The position numbers were made by a program, and so were the translations under genes. Positions 8,937 to 17,547 of a stretch of 64,000 nt of DNA are shown here, piece after piece. The first letter of the stretch is position 1; each line of letters opens with the position of its first letter. The notes under the pieces are model-generated. The model ran no database searches and was not told where the DNA came from. It saw nothing but the letters and a program-made list of their open reading frames with translations. The DNA comes from Amorphoplanes friuliensis DSM 7358 (GTDB lineage: Bacteria > Actinomycetota > Actinomycetes > Mycobacteriales > Micromonosporaceae): positions 8,648,001 to 8,712,000 of the forward strand of contig NC_022657.1 of assembly GCF_000494755.1 (NCBI RefSeq). The letters run 5' to 3'.

Positions 8937-9231
8937 GGGGAAACTCCTGAAAACGTTGGAACGGGCGGCGTCTAAGTCGGCGGGGCTGCGGGCAAATCGG
9001 CGCTCGGCGAAGGGGCGCGCAGGGCACAGGCCCGGAGCACCGCGTCGATCACGGTGCCTCAAGCGAACTCTGCAAACTGCAGCAGACCGCGTGGCACCCT
9101 CGCCGTGGCAACCGCACCAGCTTACCTGCCGCGCCCGCACCCGAACCGGCGGGTCCCGCCGGATCACTCTCCCTGCGAAAATTTCACCCGCACGATGCAA
9201 GTTGCAGGCCCAGGTCAGACCCCGCCCGGGG
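8937..9231. other. rplY-prs intergenic region, 295 bp
   Basis: No convincing gene on either strand. Immediately after the prs stop there is a small GC hairpin (GACCCC 9218-9223 with GGGGTC 9228-9233), and a short TGCAAGTTGCA palindrome lies at about 9197-9207. The rest presumably carries the rplY promoter. I could not define promoter boxes with confidence. Confidence 0.5.
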
Positions 9232-10212
9232 TCAGCTCAGGCCACCGAAGAGGGTGGTCACCGAACCGTCGTCGAAGACCTCGCGGATCGCCCGCGCCAG
9301 CAGCGGCGCGATCGACAGCACGGTGATCTTGTCGAGCTGCTTCTCCGGCGGCAGCGGCAGCGTGTTGGTCACCACGAGCTCGCTGATCCGGCTGTTCTTG
9401 AGACGCTCGGTCGCGGGGTCCGACAGCAGGGCGTGGGTCGACGCGACGATCACGTCGGCGGCGCCCGAGTCGAACAGGATGTCCGCGGCCTTGGTGATCG
9501 TGCCACCGGTGTCGATCATGTCGTCGACGATCAGGCAGACCCGGCCCTCGACCTCACCGACCACACGGTTGGCCACGACCTGGTTGGGCTTCAGCGGGTC
9601 GCGGGTCTTGTGGATGAACGCCAGCGGGCAACCGCCCAGGCGGTCCGTCCACCGTTCCGCCACCCGGACCCGGCCGGAGTCCGGGGCCACGACCGTCATC
9701 GGCCGGCCCTCGAACTTGTGCATCACGTGCTCGGCGAGGATGTCCATCGCGAACAGGTGGTCCACCGGCCCGTCGAAGAAGCCCTGAATCTGCGCGGTGT
9801 GCAGGTCGACCGTCAGGATGCGGTTGGCACCCGCGGTCTTCAGCAGGTCGGCCACCAGCCGCGCCGAGATCGGCTCGCGACCGCGGTGCTTCTTGTCCTG
9901 CCGGGAGTACGGGTAGAACGGCAGGACCACCGTGATCCGCTTGGCCGATCCGCGCTTGAGCGCGTCGACCATGATCAGGGTCTCCATGACCCACCGGTTC
10001 ACACCCTCGGTGACCGACTGGACGACAAAGGCGTCCGAGCCGCGGACCGAGTCCCTGAACCGGACGAAGATCTCGCCGTTGGCGAACTCATACGAATCCG
10101 ACGGGGTCGGCGCGACGCCGAGCACCTGTCCGATCTCCTCCGCCAGCTCCGGGAAGCCCTGGCCGGAGAAAAGCATCAAACTCTTACGGTTCTCCGCGAC
10201 GATGCTGCCCAT
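9232..10212 (-). CDS. prs: Ribose-phosphate pyrophosphokinase
   Basis: Makes PRPP from ribose 5-phosphate and ATP for nucleotide, histidine and tryptophan synthesis. It has 326 residues. The N-terminal FSGQGFPELAEEIGQVLG stretch, the metal/ATP motif DLHTAQIQGFFD, the flexible loop VVAPDSGRVRVAERW and the PRPP-binding loop LIVDDMIDTGGTI are all present, so it should be active. It lies 115 bp downstream of glmU on the same strand, as in other Actinobacteria. Confidence 0.97.
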   Translation of the reverse strand: MGSIVAENRKSLMLFSGQGFPELAEEIGQVLGVAPTPSDSYEFANGEIFVRFRDSVRGSDAFVVQSVTEGVNRWVMETLIMVDALKRGSAKRITVVLPFYPYSRQDKKHRGREPISARLVADLLKTAGANRILTVDLHTAQIQGFFDGPVDHLFAMDILAEHVMHKFEGRPMTVVAPDSGRVRVAERWTDRLGGCPLAFIHKTRDPLKPNQVVANRVVGEVEGRVCLIVDDMIDTGGTITKAADILFDSGAADVIVASTHALLSDPATERLKNSRISELVVTNTLPLPPEKQLDKITVLSIAPLLARAIREVFDDGSVTTLFGGLS

Positions 10213-10327
10213 CGGCTCGTCCGCTCCCGTGCAATCGAGGGGTTGTCACCTGAAGTATTACCCGCGGCCGTCCCGGCGCCACGTGCCGGATCCAGGGCGT
10301 GGGATGCCTCACCCCAGCTTGCGCTGA

Positions 10328-11776
10328 TCAGGCGCCGGTGTCATCGGTCTGCGGCTTCCCGGCGCGCTCCGCAGCATCGGCCGAGACGGTGCCGGGACGC
10401 TTGCGCGCCGTCCACCCCTCGACGTTGCGCTGCGGTGCGCGCGTGACGCCCAGATTGCCCGCCGGAACGTCCTTGGTGACCGCGCTGCCCGCGGCGACGT
10501 ACGCCCCCGGGCCGATCTCCACCGGCGCGATGAGCACGGTGTCGCTGCCGACGAAGGCCGCCTCGCCCACCGTGGTGTGACTCTTGGTGACACCGTCGTA
10601 GTTGGCGAAGATCGTGCCCGCGCCGATGTTCGCTTTCGGCCCGATCGTCGCGTCACCGACGTAGGTCAGGTGCGGCACCTTCGCGCCGGCGCCGAGCTCG
10701 GCGTTCTTCGCCTCGACAAAACCGCCGATCTTGGCCTTGCGGCCCAGGCGGGTGCCCGGGCGCAGGTACGAGTACGGGCCGACCGTGGCGTCCGGCCCGA
10801 TCTCCGCACCGATCGAGTGGGTCCGCAGCACCGTCGCGCCGGCCGCCACCACGGTGTCGACGAGCGTCGTGTCGGGGCCGACAACGGCGCCGGTGGCCAC
10901 GGTTGTCGTGCCCTGGAGCTGGGAATTCTGGTCGACGACCGCGTCGGCCTCGAGCGTCACCGTCACGTCGATCCAGGTGGTCGCCGGGTCGTGGATCGCC
11001 ACTCCCGAGCGCATCCAGCCGGTGTTGATCCGGTCGCGCAGCAGCGCCCGCAGCCGGGCCAGCTCGGCCCGGTCGTTGCACCCGAGGGTCTCCAGCGCGT
11101 CGGCCGCGACGTGCACGCCGACTGCGTGACCCACGGCGGCGAGCAGGCCGAAGACGTCGGTCAGATATTCCTCGCCCTGGTCGTTGTCGGTCGACAGCTT
11201 GCCCAGCGCCTCGCGCAGCAGCACGGCGTCGAAGGCGTAGATGCCGGCGTTGACCTCGCGGACCGCGCGCACCTCGGGTGAGGCGTCGCGCTCCTCGACG
11301 ATGCGCTCGAGGTTGCCGGCGCTGTCCCGCACGATCCGGCCCAGACCCGCCGGGTCGGGGACCTCGGCGGCGAGCACGGTGGCGCCCCGGCTGGTGGACT
11401 CGTGCGCGGCGACCAGGTCGGCGACCGTGCCGGGGCGCAGCAGCGGCACGTCGGCGTTGAGCACGACCACGGTGCCGGAAGCCTCGGGGATCGCCTCGAG
11501 GGCGATGCGGACGGCGTGACCGGTGCCGTTCTGCTCGGCCTGCAGGACCGGGGTGGCGCCGGGGGCGATCTCGGTGAGGTGCGCGCGCACCTGGTCGGCC
11601 TTGTGACCGACGACCACGACCGTGCGGGAGGCCTGCGCGGCCTCGGCGGCATGCAGCACGTGACCGAGCAGTGTGCGGCCGAGCAGCGGGTGCAGCATCT
11701 TGGGCGTCGCGGACTTCATCCGCTTGCCCTCACCGGCGGCAAGAACGACAACGGTACGGCTCTGGGCCTGGCTCAC
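10328..11776 (-). CDS. glmU: Bifunctional GlcN-1-P acetyltransferase / GlcNAc-1-P uridylyltransferase
   Basis: Makes UDP-N-acetylglucosamine for peptidoglycan in two steps. The N-terminal nucleotidyltransferase domain shows LAAGEGKRMKS near residue 15. The C-terminal left-handed beta-helix acetyltransferase (about 255-450) shows hexapeptide repeats and the KIGGFVEAKNAELGAGAKVPHLTYVGD active region. I chose GTG 11776 (482 residues) because GGAG lies seven bases upstream of it. An in-frame ATG at 11788 has no ribosome site and itself overlaps that GGAG. A short Ala/Lys-rich tail follows the helix. tRNA-Gln is divided from it by a tandem repeat. Confidence 0.95.
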   Translation of the reverse strand: MSQAQSRTVVVLAAGEGKRMKSATPKMLHPLLGRTLLGHVLHAAEAAQASRTVVVVGHKADQVRAHLTEIAPGATPVLQAEQNGTGHAVRIALEAIPEASGTVVVLNADVPLLRPGTVADLVAAHESTSRGATVLAAEVPDPAGLGRIVRDSAGNLERIVEERDASPEVRAVREVNAGIYAFDAVLLREALGKLSTDNDQGEEYLTDVFGLLAAVGHAVGVHVAADALETLGCNDRAELARLRALLRDRINTGWMRSGVAIHDPATTWIDVTVTLEADAVVDQNSQLQGTTTVATGAVVGPDTTLVDTVVAAGATVLRTHSIGAEIGPDATVGPYSYLRPGTRLGRKAKIGGFVEAKNAELGAGAKVPHLTYVGDATIGPKANIGAGTIFANYDGVTKSHTTVGEAAFVGSDTVLIAPVEIGPGAYVAAGSAVTKDVPAGNLGVTRAPQRNVEGWTARKRPGTVSADAAERAGKPQTDDTGA

Positions 11777-11798
11777 GCGGGACTCCATCGATCGCAGT

Positions 11799-11837
11799 GG
11801 CTATGCAGAACAGCGGCGGCTATGCAGAACAGCGGCG
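11799..11837. repeat. 19-bp tandem repeat upstream of glmU
   Basis: GGCTATGCAGAACAGCGGC occurs twice in perfect tandem (11799-11817 and 11818-11836), plus one further base. It lies between the glmU start and the tRNA-Gln gene, within the presumed glmU leader. A regulatory role or a slippage product are both possible. Confidence 0.75.
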
Positions 11838-11861
11838 TCAGGCTCAACCGCGGACTCGGAG

Positions 11862-11932
11862 CTCCCGGGAGAGGATTCGAACCCCTATAAACGGCACCAA
11901 AAGCCGTGGTCCTACCCTTAGACGACCCGGGA
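11862..11932 (-). tRNA. tRNA-Gln (anticodon TTG)
   Basis: 71-nt cloverleaf read on the minus strand: acceptor TCCCGGG/CCCGGGA, D arm GTC/GAC, anticodon stem ACGGC/GCCGT with loop TTTTGGT giving anticodon TTG, T arm AGGGG-TTCGAAT-CCTCT, discriminator G, no encoded CCA. It borders the accessory region that begins at about 12.1 kb, a position where genomic islands often insert. Confidence 0.96.
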
Positions 11933-12100
11933 GGGCTTGGCGGACATAACGCGAGGTCATGTTCGCGGCTCACATACTAGCGTCTCCGGAACAACCGGTC
12001 GCGCGGCAATGCGACGCGACAAGCCCGACCCGACAAGGATCTCCGACCACACGCCGGAGCCGGGACGGATTGTGCGTTTTCCGCGGGTGACCCCGTGAAT

Positions 12101-13033
12101 TCAGGACCGCGGGTGCGCCGCGAAGAAGGTCCAGATCACCGGTGTCGCCGCGACCGCGTCCGAGGGCGGGTCCAGCTTCAGGAGCTTCTGGGCGATCGGC
12201 GCCGGACGGGACCCCGGCCACTGATGACCCGCTCCGGCCACCGAGATCAGCTCGACCGCGCGCCCGTCCGGGCACGTCGCGATCGACGTGGTGACCGCTC
12301 CGGCCGTCTTCTCGGTCGGCGCCGCGCAGGAGTCGATCCGGCGCCACTCCGCGATCAGATCGGGGACCGCGGGCCCGTCGATCCGCGCCGGGAGCCGGCC
12401 CTTGCCGTCGTTGCTGCGCCGGCCCGGCCCGCCCGCGTACGGGATGGTCGGGTCGTCCTTGCCGTGGATGTGGATGATCGAGATCGGGGACGGGGAGTCG
12501 CAAGAATTGATCATCGTGCCGGCCACCGGGCCGATCGCGGCGAAGATCTTCGTCTCACAGGCCAGCCGGTACGCGAGCAGCGCGCCGTTCGAAATTCCCG
12601 TGACGTAGACGCGTTGCGGGTCCACCGCCGGCACCGCCCCCGCCAGCTGCGTGATGAAACCGACGTCGTCCACGTCGTCGCGGGCCGCCACCCCGCAGCA
12701 GTCCTTGCTCGCGTTCCAGGTGCGGTTCACCCCGTCCGGGTACGCGACGACAAAGCCACCCTTGTCGGCCTCGGCGTCCCACCCGTACGACTCCTCGGCC
12801 TGGCGGCCGGTGCCGACCGCGCCGTGGAGCACGATCACCAGCGGGGCGTTCGCCCGCGCCGAGGCCGGGCGGTACAGCAGATAGGTCCGGTCCCGCCCGT
12901 CGACAGCGAGCTTGGCGCTCGACTTGCCGACGGGCAGGGCGGCGGACGGCGAAGGTGCCGGCTGCGGGGCGTTCCGGGTGCAGCCGGAGAGGGCGAGCAG
13001 TACGACAGCCACCAGGGCGGGCAGGCGCTTCAT
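12101..13033 (-). CDS. Secreted lipoprotein esterase of the PHB-depolymerase/LpqC type
   Basis: Alpha/beta-hydrolase, probably anchored outside the membrane. Starting at ATG 13033 (310 residues) gives a short signal peptide ending in the lipobox LSGC, with the lipid cysteine near residue 18; an in-frame GTG at 13048 is possible. The catalytic serine is in GISNG, an acid lies in the GKDDPTIPY region, and the histidine is in GAGHQWPG. Family members cleave short-chain esters, feruloyl esters or polyhydroxybutyrate oligomers, and the substrate here is unknown. It lies 45 bp after the secreted-protein gene at 13079 and may be the last gene of the island. Confidence 0.85.
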   Translation of the reverse strand: MKRLPALVAVVLLALSGCTRNAPQPAPSPSAALPVGKSSAKLAVDGRDRTYLLYRPASARANAPLVIVLHGAVGTGRQAEESYGWDAEADKGGFVVAYPDGVNRTWNASKDCCGVAARDDVDDVGFITQLAGAVPAVDPQRVYVTGISNGALLAYRLACETKIFAAIGPVAGTMINSCDSPSPISIIHIHGKDDPTIPYAGGPGRRSNDGKGRLPARIDGPAVPDLIAEWRRIDSCAAPTEKTAGAVTTSIATCPDGRAVELISVAGAGHQWPGSRPAPIAQKLLKLDPPSDAVAATPVIWTFFAAHPRS

Positions 13034-13078
13034 CTCGTCACCGTTCACCTTCGATGTTCGGGTTGCGTACGGGCAGGG

Positions 13079-14791
13079 TCAGCGTTTGTTCATCTCGAGC
13101 AGCTCCCAGCCGCCCTCGGGACGGGCGTCCGTCTTGTTGGTCCGCAGGTTCATCGGGTTGGCCATGCCGATGTAGAGCCCGCCCTTGCCGTTCGGGATCA
13201 TGTTGCGGATGCCGTAGTTGAGGTAGTTGCCGAGGCCACGGGTGTTCACCGCCGTCGCCGGTTCGGTCGAGGACGGGAACATGTAGAGGTCGCCGCCGAA
13301 GTTCGCCGGGCTGACCAGCGGCTTGTGCCAGTTGTCGGGGTCGGCGAGGGCCTTGCGGGCCTTGGCGTTGACCGGCGGGGCGGCACCGGCGAGCAGATCC
13401 TTGACCAGGTAGCTCCAGTCCATCGTGCCGACGAAGAGCTTGTTGTCGACGACGGTCATGCGCCACGTGTAGTTGTTGAACAGCTGACCGAAGCCGGACT
13501 TGCCGTACAGCGGCGTGTAGTTCGTGGACTTGTCCGACCAGGTGGACGTGGCGGGATCCCAGGCGGGCAGCGTCTTCTCGCCGTACAGGAGCTCGATCTT
13601 CTGGGTCGGCAGCCCGAGGTCCTTGCCGCGCCAGATGCTGACCGCCCGCTGGGTCTTCACGGCCTGGTCCTTGGCGGCCTGGTCGTCGACGGGCGGGTAG
13701 ACGGTCGCGTGCACGGTGCTGGACTTCATCGGGACGTGCATCGTGCCCCAGTAGACGTACCCGTCGAAGGCCGCGATGCCACCGCCGCCGTAGGTCGCGG
13801 AGATGACACGGTCGGGCTCGTAGAGGCGCGCGTTCCAGACCTGCTTCCAGCCGGCCGAGTCCTCGGGGTTGAGGCCGGGAGTGCCGTCGGCGAGTTTCGG
13901 GCTGATCCAGAGACCGGCGAGCATCTGCTGGGTGGTGGGCTGCTCGGCGGGCCAGCTGGTCGCGGCGATCCGGCCGTCGTAGACGGTCAGGTCGGCGGCC
14001 TGCACGGGCAGGGCCGCCACGGTCTGGAAGGCGAACGGGTCGGTCGTGGAACCGTTCCAGCGCCAGACGGCACCACCGGCGGAACCGTTACGGCCGATGC
14101 CGACACCGAGGTAGAGCGCGTCCTCGGCGACCAGGAACGTCCGGATGTTGCCGTAGTCCGGGAAGTTGACCGAGCCGAGGTACTGCTTGGTGGTGGCGTC
14201 GAAGGCGAACATGTTGAGCGTGTTCTCCAGCGCCGGGCCGCCGAGCAGCACGACGTTGCCGAAGTTGCCGGCGGCGCGCAGACCGAGGGTGTGGGCGAGG
14301 CGCGTGGCGTCCTCGGGTGATTTCGCGCGGATCTCGGCACTCTTGTTGACGCTGCGCCCGGTGGCGGTGTCGTACGTCCACACCTCGGGTGCGCGCATGT
14401 CACCGAGGTACTCCGGGATCGCCGGGTCCGTCTTGGCGTGCTGGCTCTCGCCGTACTCACAGGTCCAGTTGTCGTTGGCCGTCGGCTTGACGTAGTCGAG
14501 CGTCGCGCCGCTGACCAGGCAGTGCACGTTGGCGCCGGTCCCGAACCAGATCATCTTGCCGACCTGGGTCAGGCCCCACACGTACGCCTGGTTGACCTTG
14601 GACTGGCCGGTGCGGCAGGGAGGGCCGGCCGGGTACGGCTGACCGACACCGGCAAAACACTGGTCGGCCTTGGCCTTGGCGAGCAGCGTGAACTTGTACT
14701 GCGGGGCTGCCGCCGCGGCCGGTGACACCGCCACGCCCGCCGACACGACAGCGATGGCCGCTGCCGCGAGAAGTCTTCTTATATTGATCAA
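13079..14791 (-). CDS. Secreted protein of unrecognised, propeller-like family (paralogue of 14898-16607)
   Basis: I do not recognise a named family. From TTG 14791 (570 residues) it starts with a clean signal peptide ending in Ala-rich SPAAAAA. This TTG has GGAAGGAA upstream and gives almost the same length as the neighbouring paralogue (569). Short repeated motifs of the form aromatic-[LVF]-G recur through the protein: IWFGTG, LYLGVG, YWGTMHVP, LFVGTMDWSY, LYIGMANPMNL. This suggests a beta-propeller. Two cysteine pairs near the N-terminus may form disulfides. It is closely similar along its full length to the next gene. A strong hairpin separates the two, so it may be expressed at a different level. 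Confidence 0.7.
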   Translation of the reverse strand: MINIRRLLAAAAIAVVSAGVAVSPAAAAAPQYKFTLLAKAKADQCFAGVGQPYPAGPPCRTGQSKVNQAYVWGLTQVGKMIWFGTGANVHCLVSGATLDYVKPTANDNWTCEYGESQHAKTDPAIPEYLGDMRAPEVWTYDTATGRSVNKSAEIRAKSPEDATRLAHTLGLRAAGNFGNVVLLGGPALENTLNMFAFDATTKQYLGSVNFPDYGNIRTFLVAEDALYLGVGIGRNGSAGGAVWRWNGSTTDPFAFQTVAALPVQAADLTVYDGRIAATSWPAEQPTTQQMLAGLWISPKLADGTPGLNPEDSAGWKQVWNARLYEPDRVISATYGGGGIAAFDGYVYWGTMHVPMKSSTVHATVYPPVDDQAAKDQAVKTQRAVSIWRGKDLGLPTQKIELLYGEKTLPAWDPATSTWSDKSTNYTPLYGKSGFGQLFNNYTWRMTVVDNKLFVGTMDWSYLVKDLLAGAAPPVNAKARKALADPDNWHKPLVSPANFGGDLYMFPSSTEPATAVNTRGLGNYLNYGIRNMIPNGKGGLYIGMANPMNLRTNKTDARPEGGWELLEMNKR

Positions 14792-14856
14792 CGTGATTTC
14801 CTTCCGGATACGCAAACGAGCGCCACCGCGGATGCGGGGGCGCACGGGGTGAAGCG

Positions 14857-14890
14857 GGCGGGCGGCGCCGTGGGATGCGCCGCCCGCCCA
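14857..14890. terminator. 13-bp GC-rich hairpin between the two paralogues
   Basis: Arms GGGCGGGCGGCGC (14857-14869) and GCGCCGCCCGCCC (14878-14890) pair perfectly over an 8-nt loop. It starts just after the stop of the 14898 gene on the minus strand. It probably ends or attenuates the long synthase operon. No T tract follows. Confidence 0.7.
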
Positions 14891-14897
14891 CGCGGAG

Positions 14898-16607
14898 TTA
14901 GCTCGAGGGAGCAGTGAGCTTGATCAGCTCCCAGCCACCCTCCGGAACGTCGTCGGTCGGATCGGTACGCAGATTCATCGGGTTGGCCATGCCGACGTAC
15001 AGGTCGTCGCCGTCCGGGACCATGTTGCGGATCCCGTAATTGAGGTAGTTGCCGAGACCGGTGATGCTGACCTGCTGGGCCGGCTCCGACGCGGACGGGA
15101 ACATCCACAGGTCCCCGCCGAAGGCCGCCGGATCGATGGCCGAGGCGCCGACCCCCGACCGGTCGGCGGTGGTGAAGCCGGAACCCTGGGCCAGCAGGTC
15201 CTGGGCGATGTAACTCCAGTCCATGGTTCCGACGTAGAGGCGCCCGCCGGCCACGGCCATCCGCCACGTGTAGTTGTTGAACGGGTACCCGAAGCCGGAC
15301 TTGCCGTACAGCGGTGTCCGGCCGGTGGACACCTTCGACCACGTCGCGGTGGCCGGGTCGTACGTCGGCAGTTCCGTCTCGCCGTACAGGAGATCGATCT
15401 GCTGGGTGGGCAGTCCGAGGTCCTTGCCCCGCCAGATGGAGATGCCGCGCTGGGTGTTGACGACCTGGTTGACCTTGGCCTCGTCGGTGGTCTGGGGGTA
15501 GACCGACTGGTGCACCTTGGTGGCCTTCATCGGCACGTGCATCGTGCCCCAGTAGAGGTAACCGCCGAACGACGCGACACCACCACCACCGTAGGTCGCG
15601 GCGACAACCCGGTCGGTCTCGTAGAGCCGCGCATGCCACACCTGCTTCCAGCCGGTGGCGTCCTCGGTGGTCAGGCCGGGTGCACCGTCGGCGAGCACCG
15701 GGCTGATCCAGACCCCGGCCAGCCGGTCCACGGTGGTGGGTTGCTCGGCGGGCCAGCTCGTGGTCGCGATCCGGCCGTCGTGGTAGGTCAGGTCGGCGGC
15801 CTGCACGGGCAGCGTCGCCACCTGATCGAAGGTGAACGGCGCCCGCCTGCTGCCGGTCCAGCGCAGCACGGCACCGCCCGAGATGCCGTTCGTCCCGACA
15901 CCCACCCCGAGATAAAGCCCACCCTCGGCCTGCAAGAAGGTCCGGATGTTCCCGTACGCGGTGAGCGTCGCCGACCCCAGGAACCGCCGCGTCCGGTTGT
16001 CGAACGCGAACAGGTTCATCGAGTCGTTCAGTGCGGGCCCACCGAGCAGCACCACGCCGTCGAGGTTGCCGGCGGCTCGCAGACCGATGGTCGTCCGCAG
16101 CCGTTCCGCGTCGGCGGCCGAACGCGCCGAGATCTCACGGGACTTGTTCACCGACCGCTGGGTCCGCGCGTCGTAGAGCCACACCTCGGGCGGGCGCTGG
16201 TCGCCGATCTCGGCCGGCCACGTCGGGTCGTTCTTGACCGTCTGGCTCTCGCCGTACTCGCAGACGTAGTTGTCGTTGACCGTCGGCTTGAGGACGTCCA
16301 GGGTGGCCCCGCTGGTCAGGCAGTTCGGCTGCGCGCCGGTGCCGAACCAGACGTGGCTCCCGATCCGGGTCAGCCCCCAGACGTACGCCTGGTTGACCTT
16401 CGGCTGCCCCTCGGCGCACGGCGGGCCGGCCGGATAGGGCAGCCCGATGCCGTTGAAACACTCGTCGGCCTGCGCCTTGGCGAGCAGCTGGAACCAGTAG
16501 CTGTCGTCGTCGCCGGCAGCGGCAGCCGGGTTGACCGCCGCTGCGAGGGCGAGCACAGCCAGAGCAAGCACCGCGGTGGCACGGCGCAGAATTCGTCTCG
16601 CTCTCAT
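14898..16607 (-). CDS. Secreted protein of unrecognised, propeller-like family (paralogue of 13079-14791)
   Basis: 569 residues with an Arg-rich N-terminus, hydrophobic core and Ala-rich cleavage region (NPAAAAG), so it is exported. The body matches its neighbour: YVWGLTRIGSHVWFGTGA, LGVGVGTNGISGGAVLRW, YWGTMHVPMKATKVH, YVGTMDWSYIAQDLL and YVGMANPMNLRTDPTDDVPEGGWELI. The ATG overlaps the sulfotransferase stop by four bases (ATGA), so it is translationally coupled to the synthase operon. This ties a secreted protein to the lipid pathway. A carrier, binding or modifying role for the exported product is possible but unproven. Confidence 0.72.
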   Translation of the reverse strand: MRARRILRRATAVLALAVLALAAAVNPAAAAGDDDSYWFQLLAKAQADECFNGIGLPYPAGPPCAEGQPKVNQAYVWGLTRIGSHVWFGTGAQPNCLTSGATLDVLKPTVNDNYVCEYGESQTVKNDPTWPAEIGDQRPPEVWLYDARTQRSVNKSREISARSAADAERLRTTIGLRAAGNLDGVVLLGGPALNDSMNLFAFDNRTRRFLGSATLTAYGNIRTFLQAEGGLYLGVGVGTNGISGGAVLRWTGSRRAPFTFDQVATLPVQAADLTYHDGRIATTSWPAEQPTTVDRLAGVWISPVLADGAPGLTTEDATGWKQVWHARLYETDRVVAATYGGGGVASFGGYLYWGTMHVPMKATKVHQSVYPQTTDEAKVNQVVNTQRGISIWRGKDLGLPTQQIDLLYGETELPTYDPATATWSKVSTGRTPLYGKSGFGYPFNNYTWRMAVAGGRLYVGTMDWSYIAQDLLAQGSGFTTADRSGVGASAIDPAAFGGDLWMFPSASEPAQQVSITGLGNYLNYGIRNMVPDGDDLYVGMANPMNLRTDPTDDVPEGGWELIKLTAPSS

Positions 16608-17533
16608 GCGCGGACGGGCGACTTGACGCGGTGCGCGACACCATCGGCCCAGCCGGCCGGGTCGGCAAAACCGAGGAACGAGCCGAGCTTCGTGAGCTCA
16701 CCGACCGGGTCGACCAGCAGGTCCTCGTAGGCCATGGTCAGCAGCTGCGCCGGCGGGTGATCACTGAGCACCTGCTCGGCCTGGCTGCTCATGAACGCGC
16801 ACAGCGCCATGAACTTCTTCGGATCCGAGCCGCGCTCCCGCACGAGCTCCGCGGTGAGCCGGTCCGGCAGGTACGCCTCCAGCTCCGCCGGCACGTCCTG
16901 CCCCGGGGCGACGCGGAACGGGTCCACGCCGTACCGGCCCAGGGCCTCGATGCGCAGCTGGATGAGCTGGAAGACCGAGTGCTTGCTCATCGACGCGGCG
17001 GTGTCCGCCCAGTTGCGGGTCAGGTAGACGATCTTCGCCGTCGGGAAGTTCTCCAGGATGAACGGCGCGATCTGGCTGGAGCCGCCGGACCGTTCGACCC
17101 AGCGCTTGCGGCCGGTCTGCTCGGCCAGCAGGTCCAGGAACGCCTGGTGGTGGGCGCCGACGGTCTGCGACGGGAAGTCCGGCACCCGGGCGGCGAGCTT
17201 GTCGTAGAGCGTGTCCGGGTCGTCGGTCAGCTTCGCCAGCGTGATGCCGAGGATGCGCGGCAGGTTGACCATGTTGTCCGCCCAGCGGCCCGTCGCGGGA
17301 TAGCGGATCTCCTTCGGCGGCAGGCCCACGCGGTGCAGCGCGGCCATCTCCTCCTTGGGGCTGCTCAGCACCGACCAGTACTCGGCGCCGGTGAGCAGGC
17401 CGTCGCCGCGTACCCAGGGGGCGACGGACATGAAGAACTCCTGCGCCGAACAGGTCTCCGGCTCCTCGACGATGAGGTCGGACAGCAGAGTCGAGCCACA
17501 GCGGCCGTTGCTGATGATGATCGAGCGATCCAT
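16604..17533 (-). CDS. PAPS-dependent sulfotransferase
   Basis: Transfers sulfate from PAPS to a hydroxyl acceptor. It has 309 residues from ATG 17533, which has AGGAG seven bases upstream. The 5'-phosphosulfate loop is SNGRCGSTLLSDL (residues about 8-20). The 3'-phosphate-binding region is IVYLTRNWADTAASMSKH, with Arg and Ser in the expected spacing. The overall style recalls Stf0-like bacterial sulfotransferases. It lies 14 bp after the hydrolase and overlaps the next gene by four bases, within the synthase operon. Its likely acceptor is the product of that synthase or a glycoconjugate of it; this is inference. Confidence 0.86.
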   Translation of the reverse strand: MDRSIIISNGRCGSTLLSDLIVEEPETCSAQEFFMSVAPWVRGDGLLTGAEYWSVLSSPKEEMAALHRVGLPPKEIRYPATGRWADNMVNLPRILGITLAKLTDDPDTLYDKLAARVPDFPSQTVGAHHQAFLDLLAEQTGRKRWVERSGGSSQIAPFILENFPTAKIVYLTRNWADTAASMSKHSVFQLIQLRIEALGRYGVDPFRVAPGQDVPAELEAYLPDRLTAELVRERGSDPKKFMALCAFMSSQAEQVLSDHPPAQLLTMAYEDLLVDPVGELTKLGSFLGFADPAGWADGVAHRVKSPVRA

Positions 17534-17547
17534 GCGGTCTCCTGAGT

